From CAVUWL01 sp963787415 (GTDB taxonomy: Bacteria; Actinomycetota; Thermoleophilia; Solirubrobacterales; 70-9), in NCBI GenBank assembly GCA_963787415.1, contig CAWBCO010000001.1:248001-312000 (forward strand): a stretch of 64,000 bases of DNA, written 5' to 3'. Position 1 is the first letter of the stretch; every line of letters begins with the position of its first letter. The notes below the pieces were generated by a model. That model worked only from the letters and a program-made list of their open reading frames with translations, was not told where the DNA came from and did not search any database. Of this stretch, positions 59,580-64,000 are shown piece by piece. Made by a program: the position numbers and the translations under genes.

Positions 59580-60761
59580 CTAGAGCCAGCGCTTGCCAAG
59601 GCGCCTGATCGCCGCCTCGCTGAGCGCCACGGCATCGGCCAAAGTCTTGAAATTCACGTTGGCGGCGAGGTCGTTGTGCCAGTGATAGTTGGCCGGCTGC
59701 TTGAGCTCGTTACAGCCGCAAAGCGCCGCCACCTGATAGCCGGCGGCGAGCGGCTCAAGGCCGTCGGTCCCGTTGCGCAGCCTCAGGTTGGGAAAGAGCC
59801 AGATCCCCAGCTCCTCGGCGAGGCGGTCAAGCAGCGCCAGGGAGCGCTCCGGATACTCATGCATCCTCAAAAACCCCTCGCCCCGCAGGACCAGCAGGTG
59901 GGGTGAGCCGATTGCCTCAAGGCAGAGGAAGAATGTGCTCTCGCGGGGCAGGTCTGGGAAATGGCGCTCACCGAAGGCCTTCATCCCCTCGCTGAAGGAC
60001 TCCTCCGCGCCGGTCGAGAGAAGAACCACCCGCACCCCCTCGGGCGGAGACTTGAGCAGGCGCCTGGCAAGGGCCAAAAGCGCCACCACCGAGCTCCCGT
60101 TGTCGTTGGCGCCGGGGACGGCGTTGCGCAGGCCGATCTCCGCCATCGCCAGGCCCGAGCCGAGCCCGAAGGCGACGCCCAATCCGGCCAGCAGGCGGCT
60201 GCCGCCGAGCGCCCCCAGCGCACAGAGCAGCGGGCCGCCGATCACCGGGGCCATCAGCGCCGGGGAGGTATCGGAGCGCTCGATCATCCCCAGCCGGTTG
60301 GCGAGCCGTGGCAGCGCCGGGTGAAAGACGAGGCCCGAATGCGCGGCGTCGTGGTGGGCGATGATGACGACGGTCGGCGCGAGAGGGTCCTCGCCGATCT
60401 CGGCAAGGACGTTATAGGTGCTGCGCTTGGCGAGCAGACGGCGCAGTCTGCGCCTGGCGGGGGGGAAGTCATCAAAGATTGCGGCCGCCGCGATCCCTCC
60501 GATTAGCGCCCCCCACCTCCTTCGCCCGCGCAGGGCGGCAAGTCCACCGAGGGCTCCGATGCTTGCCCCGAGACCGAGCGGCCACCAGTAGGTCCCGTGG
60601 GCGGGGGCGGCCTCGATCCGTGCCCTCGCCCCCAGTTCGGTGAAGCTTCCGCTCAGCCACTCGGCGGCCCTGCGCTCGCCTTCAGATGCCGAGGGTCGCT
60701 CGATTCGCTCCAATTCCTCGAGCCGCCCGCGCAGCCAAGCCTGCTCGGGAATCGCCTCCAT
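59580..60761 (-). CDS. M28 family zinc aminopeptidase-like protein, membrane-associated
   Basis: A 393-residue protein with the M28 metal ligands in VVIIAHHDAAHSG, GANDNGSSVVALLALAR and STGAEESFSEGM, plus a late His near WHNDLAAN. Two hydrophobic stretches (about 60-85 and 170-205) interrupt the domain, so it is probably held in the membrane. Substrate is unknown. TAGGGT lies nine bases before ATG 60761, close to the leaderless pattern. It is divergent from the M50 peptidase gene with 36 bases between starts. Confidence 0.8.
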   Translation of the reverse strand: MEAIPEQAWLRGRLEELERIERPSASEGERRAAEWLSGSFTELGARARIEAAPAHGTYWWPLGLGASIGALGGLAALRGRRRWGALIGGIAAAAIFDDFPPARRRLRRLLAKRSTYNVLAEIGEDPLAPTVVIIAHHDAAHSGLVFHPALPRLANRLGMIERSDTSPALMAPVIGGPLLCALGALGGSRLLAGLGVAFGLGSGLAMAEIGLRNAVPGANDNGSSVVALLALARRLLKSPPEGVRVVLLSTGAEESFSEGMKAFGERHFPDLPRESTFFLCLEAIGSPHLLVLRGEGFLRMHEYPERSLALLDRLAEELGIWLFPNLRLRNGTDGLEPLAAGYQVAALCGCNELKQPANYHWHNDLAANVNFKTLADAVALSEAAIRRLGKRWL

Positions 60762-60785
60762 CTTCGTGCGACCCTATCCGCCGCT

Positions 60786-60791
60786 TACCAT
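60786..60791 (+). promoter_or_regulatory. -10 box of leaderless promoter (M50 peptidase)
   Basis: TACCAT, then six bases (TGAGAG), then ATG 60798. Confidence 0.45.
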
Positions 60792-60797
60792 TGAGAG

Positions 60798-61973
60798 ATG
60801 TTCGGCGGTGGCTCAATCACCCTCTTTCACGTCCGCGGGATTCGGATCGCGGTGGACTGGTCGTGGTTTCTGGTCCTCTTTTTGGTGATTTTTTGGCTCT
60901 CGCCCGTCTATGGAGAAGTCCTCGGTCAGCCCAGTTCGGCAGTTGCTCCATTTGCGCTGGCGGTGGCGAGCGCGCTTGGATTCTTCGCCTCGATCGTTCT
61001 GCACGAGCTCGGACATGCGATGGCCGCGCGGCGTCGGGGGATCGGGATCTCCAGCATCCAGCTTTGGATCTTCGGGGGGATGGCGAGGATGGACCGCGAG
61101 CCTGAAAATGCGGCGGCTGAGTTTGAGGTGGCGATCGCCGGTCCGCTGGTAACGCTTGCAATCGTCGTTTGCCTGATCGCCGCCGGCCTCGCCCTCGGCG
61201 GCGAGCACAAGCTGATCGAAGCGCTGCCCTTTGAAGGGCGCGTCGGCGTCTCGGGGGTGCTGGCGATGATCGCCTGGCTTGCCGCGATCAACATCTTGGT
61301 CCTGATCTTCAATCTCTTGCCAGCATTTCCGATGGACGGGGGCCGGATCGCCCGCGCGATCGCTTGGCGGCGGACCGGCGACCGCAATGCGGCAACCCGC
61401 TTCGCCGCCACCCTCGGCCGTGTCTTCGGCTACCTCTTCATCGCCGGGGGGCTTTTGCTGCTCGCCAATGGCAATGTCTTTGAAGGGATCTGGCTGGCGC
61501 TGATCGGAATGATGATCAATGGCTCGGCTCGCGGCGCCGCGATGCAGACCCAGATCTCCAGCCGGATCGGGGGAATGCGGGTTGCCGATGTGATGGACCG
61601 GGAGCCGGTGGCGATCCCGGGCGAGCTCAGCGTCGAGCAGGCACTCGATCAATATTTCCTGCGCTACCGCTGGCCGTGGTTTCCCGTCGTTGACGCGGCA
61701 CACCGCTTTCTCGGCTTGCTCGAGCGCGATCGGGCCGATCAGGTCCCGGAGATCTCGCGGGCTTCCTCGCTCGTCTCAGAGCTGCTCGAGCGCGACAGGG
61801 GATCGCTGCACGTCAGCGAAGATGCTCCGCTGGACTCGCTCCTGGCCAACCACAACCTACGTCGCTTCGGCGCCTTGATGGCGGTCGATCACGACGGTCG
61901 CCTCTCAGGGGTGATTACGGTCGAGCAGGTCGGCCGGGCGCTTCGCGATGCGGCGACCCCCGGCCGGCTCTAG
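60798..61973 (+). CDS. M50 family site-2-type intramembrane protease with CBS domains
   Basis: A 391-residue membrane metalloprotease (SpoIVFB/Rip3-like). The zinc motif is VLHELGHAMAARRRGI (HExxH-type, about residues 71-86), with the third ligand in FNLLPAFPMDGGRIARA. Six membrane helices lie within residues 15-250. The C-terminus (about 255-385) is a CBS pair: MRVADVMDREPVAIPGELSVEQALDQYFLR and LMAVDHDGRLSGVITVEQVGRALRDA. CBS domains in this group bind nucleotides and regulate cleavage. Its substrate, perhaps an anti-sigma factor, is unknown. It converges on the AidB-like gene. Confidence 0.9.
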   Translation: MFGGGSITLFHVRGIRIAVDWSWFLVLFLVIFWLSPVYGEVLGQPSSAVAPFALAVASALGFFASIVLHELGHAMAARRRGIGISSIQLWIFGGMARMDREPENAAAEFEVAIAGPLVTLAIVVCLIAAGLALGGEHKLIEALPFEGRVGVSGVLAMIAWLAAINILVLIFNLLPAFPMDGGRIARAIAWRRTGDRNAATRFAATLGRVFGYLFIAGGLLLLANGNVFEGIWLALIGMMINGSARGAAMQTQISSRIGGMRVADVMDREPVAIPGELSVEQALDQYFLRYRWPWFPVVDAAHRFLGLLERDRADQVPEISRASSLVSELLERDRGSLHVSEDAPLDSLLANHNLRRFGALMAVDHDGRLSGVITVEQVGRALRDAATPGRL

Positions 61974-63640
61974 CCGGCGACTTGGTGGCGCTCGATTATG
62001 CGGCTGAAGTTGGTTGCCGCGGGAAGGGTGCCAAAGGCCTGACCCCAGTCACCGCCAAGGCGGGAGGCGCAGAACGCATCGGCTACCTCCTGATCGCCGT
62101 AGCGCAGGAGCAGCGATCCCTGCAGGGCCAGCGCCATGTGCTCGACCACGCGTCGGGCGCGGGACTCGATTGTCTCGGGATCGCCGCCCAACTCCTCCCG
62201 CAGCGACTCCGCGTAAGCCCCGAGGCGTCGGTCGGCCCCGGCCCCGGCTTCGACCTCGTCGAAAAATGCCTGCACCGACGCTGGACTCTTGATCATCGCC
62301 CGCAAGACGTCGAGGCATTGGACGTTGCCCGAGCCCTCCCAGATCGAGTTCAGGGGGCTCTCGCGAAAGAGCCGGGGCATGCCTGAGTCCTCGACGTAGC
62401 CGTTGCCGCCCAGGCACTCAAGTGCCTCGGCGGCGTGCATCGGCGCCCGCTTGCAGATCCAGTACTTAAGCACCGCGTTGGCGATCCGCTTGAAGCTCTG
62501 CGCGGCCTCTTCACCAGCAATCGCTTCATCGTAGGCGCGGGCAAGGCGCATCGCAGAGATCGTCGCCGCTTCCGACTCTATGCAGAGGTCGGCGAGCACG
62601 TTTTGCATCAGCGGCTGCTCGCTCAGCACCCGGCCGAATACCGAGCGATGGCGGTCGTGATGGATTGCCTCGCTGACCCCGACCCGCATCCCACTGGCGC
62701 CGCCGATTACACAGTCAAGTCGAGTGTGGTTGACCATCTCGATGATCGTTCGCACTCCGGCGCCCTCTTCTCCAATCAACCAGGCCGAGGCGGAATCGAA
62801 CTCGATCTCACTGGAGGCGTTGGAGCGATTGCCAAGCTTGTCCTTGAGCCTTTGCAGACGGAAGCGGTTGAGCTCCTCATCGGGTGTGAAGCGGGGGAAG
62901 AGGAAGCAGGAAATTCCACCGTCGGCCTGAGCAAGGACGAGGAAGGCGTCACACATCGGTGCCGACATGAACCACTTGTGGCCGCGCAGCTCGTACTCTG
63001 CGCCGGGGCCGCCGCCGTTAACGGCGCGCGCCTCGGTCGTGTTTGCGCGAACGTCGGTGCCGCCCTGCTTCTCGGTCATCCCCATGCCTGCCAGGGCACC
63101 GTGCTTGCCAGCGGCGGGCGCGTTGGCCGGGTCATAGCTCGCCGAGAGGAAGCGCGGCTCCCACTCGGCGGCGATCTCTGGCTGGGTGCGAAGCGCCGGG
63201 ATCACCGAATAGGTCATCGATATAGGGCAGCCGATCCCCGCCTCGGCCTGCGACATACACATGAAGGCGGCTCCGCGGGCTACGTGAGCTCCGGGTCGCG
63301 GGTCCTTCCAGGGCGCGCAGTGAAGTTCGTGCTTGACCGCCTCTCCCAATAACTGGTGCCAGGCGGGGTGAAACTCGACTTCATCAAGGCGGTTCCCGTA
63401 GCGATCGTGGGTGCGCAGCTTCGGTGGGTATTGGTTGGCCGCCTCACCGAGCGCCTGGGTAGGCGCCGCGCCGGCCAGCGCTCCGACCGCGGCGATCTCT
63501 GCCTCTGCCCACTCAGCCCCCTCCCTTCGCACCGCCTCGACCAGGGGCCGATCAGACTCAAAGACGTTGTAGTCAGCAAGCGGCGGCGGTTGATTGCTCA
63601 CCTCGTGGGTGCTCGCGGATCGGCTCTTTAGGCTGGCCAT
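61970..63640 (-). CDS. Acyl-CoA dehydrogenase family protein, AidB-like
   Basis: A 556-residue flavoprotein. The FAD/substrate region GMGMTEKQGGTDVRANTTEA closely matches E. coli AidB. It is followed by LRGHKWFMSAPMCDAFLVLAQ and EGAGVRTIIEMVNHTRLDCVIGGASGMR. The C-terminal domain has ALECLGGNGYVEDSGMPRLFRESPLNSIWEGSGNVQCLD. AidB is linked to alkylation damage, but related proteins are ordinary isovaleryl-type dehydrogenases. The frame is open to 63721; ATG 63640 is preferred, with CACAAT seven bases before it (imperfect leaderless pattern). Confidence 0.87.
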   Translation of the reverse strand: MASLKSRSASTHEVSNQPPPLADYNVFESDRPLVEAVRREGAEWAEAEIAAVGALAGAAPTQALGEAANQYPPKLRTHDRYGNRLDEVEFHPAWHQLLGEAVKHELHCAPWKDPRPGAHVARGAAFMCMSQAEAGIGCPISMTYSVIPALRTQPEIAAEWEPRFLSASYDPANAPAAGKHGALAGMGMTEKQGGTDVRANTTEARAVNGGGPGAEYELRGHKWFMSAPMCDAFLVLAQADGGISCFLFPRFTPDEELNRFRLQRLKDKLGNRSNASSEIEFDSASAWLIGEEGAGVRTIIEMVNHTRLDCVIGGASGMRVGVSEAIHHDRHRSVFGRVLSEQPLMQNVLADLCIESEAATISAMRLARAYDEAIAGEEAAQSFKRIANAVLKYWICKRAPMHAAEALECLGGNGYVEDSGMPRLFRESPLNSIWEGSGNVQCLDVLRAMIKSPASVQAFFDEVEAGAGADRRLGAYAESLREELGGDPETIESRARRVVEHMALALQGSLLLRYGDQEVADAFCASRLGGDWGQAFGTLPAATNFSRIIERHQVAG

Positions 63641-63701
63641 CGATCCGATTGTGTCAGCTGGCCCTGGGCGTGTGGCAGCGGCGGGCACCCCGGCGGGTAG
63701 G

Positions 63702-63707
63702 TAGCAT
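63702..63707 (+). promoter_or_regulatory. -10 box of leaderless promoter (icd)
   Basis: TAGCAT, then seven bases (CGCCGCG), then GTG 63715. Confidence 0.45.
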
Positions 63708-63714
63708 CGCCGCG

Positions 63715-64000
63715 GTGGCAAGGATCGAGGTCAAAAAACCGGTTGTCGAGCTCGACGGCGACGAGATGACCAGAATCATCTGGGCCTTCATCAAAGACCA
63801 GCTGATCCTGCCCTATCTCGATCTCGAGCTGCTCTATTTCGATCTCGGAATAAAGAGCCGCGATCAGAGTGAAGACCGGGTAACTGTTGAGGCCGCGGAG
63901 GCGATCAAAGAGCACGGAGTCGGCGTCAAGTGCGCGACGATCACTCCCGATGAGGCGCGGGTCAAAGAGTTCGGCCTGGGCGAGATGTATCGCTCCCCGA
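63715..64000 (+). CDS. icd: NADP-dependent isocitrate dehydrogenase, N-terminal part
   Basis: The first 95 codons of a gene that runs off the right edge. The translation begins VARIEVKKPVVELDGDEMTR, then IIWAFIKDQLILPYLDLELLYFDLGIKSRDQSEDRVTVEAAEAI, then GVKCATITPDEARVKEFGL. This is the N-terminus of the eukaryotic/actinobacterial homodimeric NADP-IDH subfamily, which makes 2-oxoglutarate and NADPH in the TCA cycle. GTG 63715 has a TAGCAT -10 box seven bases upstream and no ribosome-binding site. Confidence 0.92.
   Translation, partial: MARIEVKKPVVELDGDEMTRIIWAFIKDQLILPYLDLELLYFDLGIKSRDQSEDRVTVEAAEAIKEHGVGVKCATITPDEARVKEFGLGEMYRSP

Noticed and set aside
1..64000. CRISPR arrays, insertion sequences, prophage or restriction/defence islands
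   Set aside because: No regularly spaced repeats, transposase, integrase, Cas or nuclease-system genes were found; gene content and base composition look uniformly chromosomal.

Overview
The window is visibly GC-rich, gene-dense and contains no insertion sequences, phage genes or CRISPR arrays. The gene set fits a deep-branching actinobacterium, most likely class Thermoleophilia (Solirubrobacterales/Conexibacter-like). The markers are an Rv2578c-type radical SAM protein, a deazaflavin (F420)-dependent oxidoreductase, a FolE2/MptA-type GTP cyclohydrolase, actinobacterial-looking lipoproteins and a short primary sigma factor. The placement is inference from gene content; no 16S rRNA is present.

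Layout. 1-7.8 kb: cut-off acyltransferase, tRNA-Thr(CGT), TMEM175-like channel, uracil-DNA glycosylase, ferritin-like lipoprotein, MMPL transporter, pgsA, and GTP cyclohydrolase. 7.9-16.7 kb: primary sigma factor, F420-type oxidoreductase, tRNA-Tyr(GTA) fused to an SDR-MerR operon, long-type dCTP deaminase, a MerR/MFS drug-efflux pair, ytoQ and a radical SAM gene with a perfect LexA-type box at its start. 16.6-24.5 kb: a minus-strand operon (MFS, peptide-binding lipoprotein, two permeases, two ATPases, ATP-dependent DNA ligase) with overlapping or nearly overlapping genes. 24.5-37.3 kb: a possible small RNA, HD-GYP protein, alcohol dehydrogenase, GST, pterin dehydratase, ArfB, glutamate decarboxylase, epoxide-hydrolase-like enzyme, L,D-transpeptidase, enoyl-reductase-like protein and MFS. 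37.4-44.7 kb: a large-type SRP RNA, acetolactate decarboxylase, membrane glycosyltransferase, dnaX-ybaB-recR, and two regulators (degenerate GGDEF, MerR with a cobalamin-domain-like region). 44.7-52 kb: phosphate uptake (pstS divergent from pstCAB) followed by three zinc-ribbon proteins, one fused to an exported phosphoesterase. 52-64 kb: lysC-asd, a Na+/H+ antiporter, an unusual succinate dehydrogenase (sdhA, an sdhB with two 4Fe-4S motifs, and a CCG-domain subunit), M28 and M50 peptidases, an AidB-like acyl-CoA dehydrogenase and the start of NADP-isocitrate dehydrogenase.

The strongest system-level signal is not one gene. At least twelve genes have a -10-like TANNNT hexamer exactly 6-8 bases before the start codon and no ribosome-binding site, the signature of leaderless mRNA. 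Other points worth checking are the LexA box on the radical SAM gene, the operator over the efflux gene start, the type-E-like succinate dehydrogenase, and the zinc-ribbon/phosphoesterase group beside pst.
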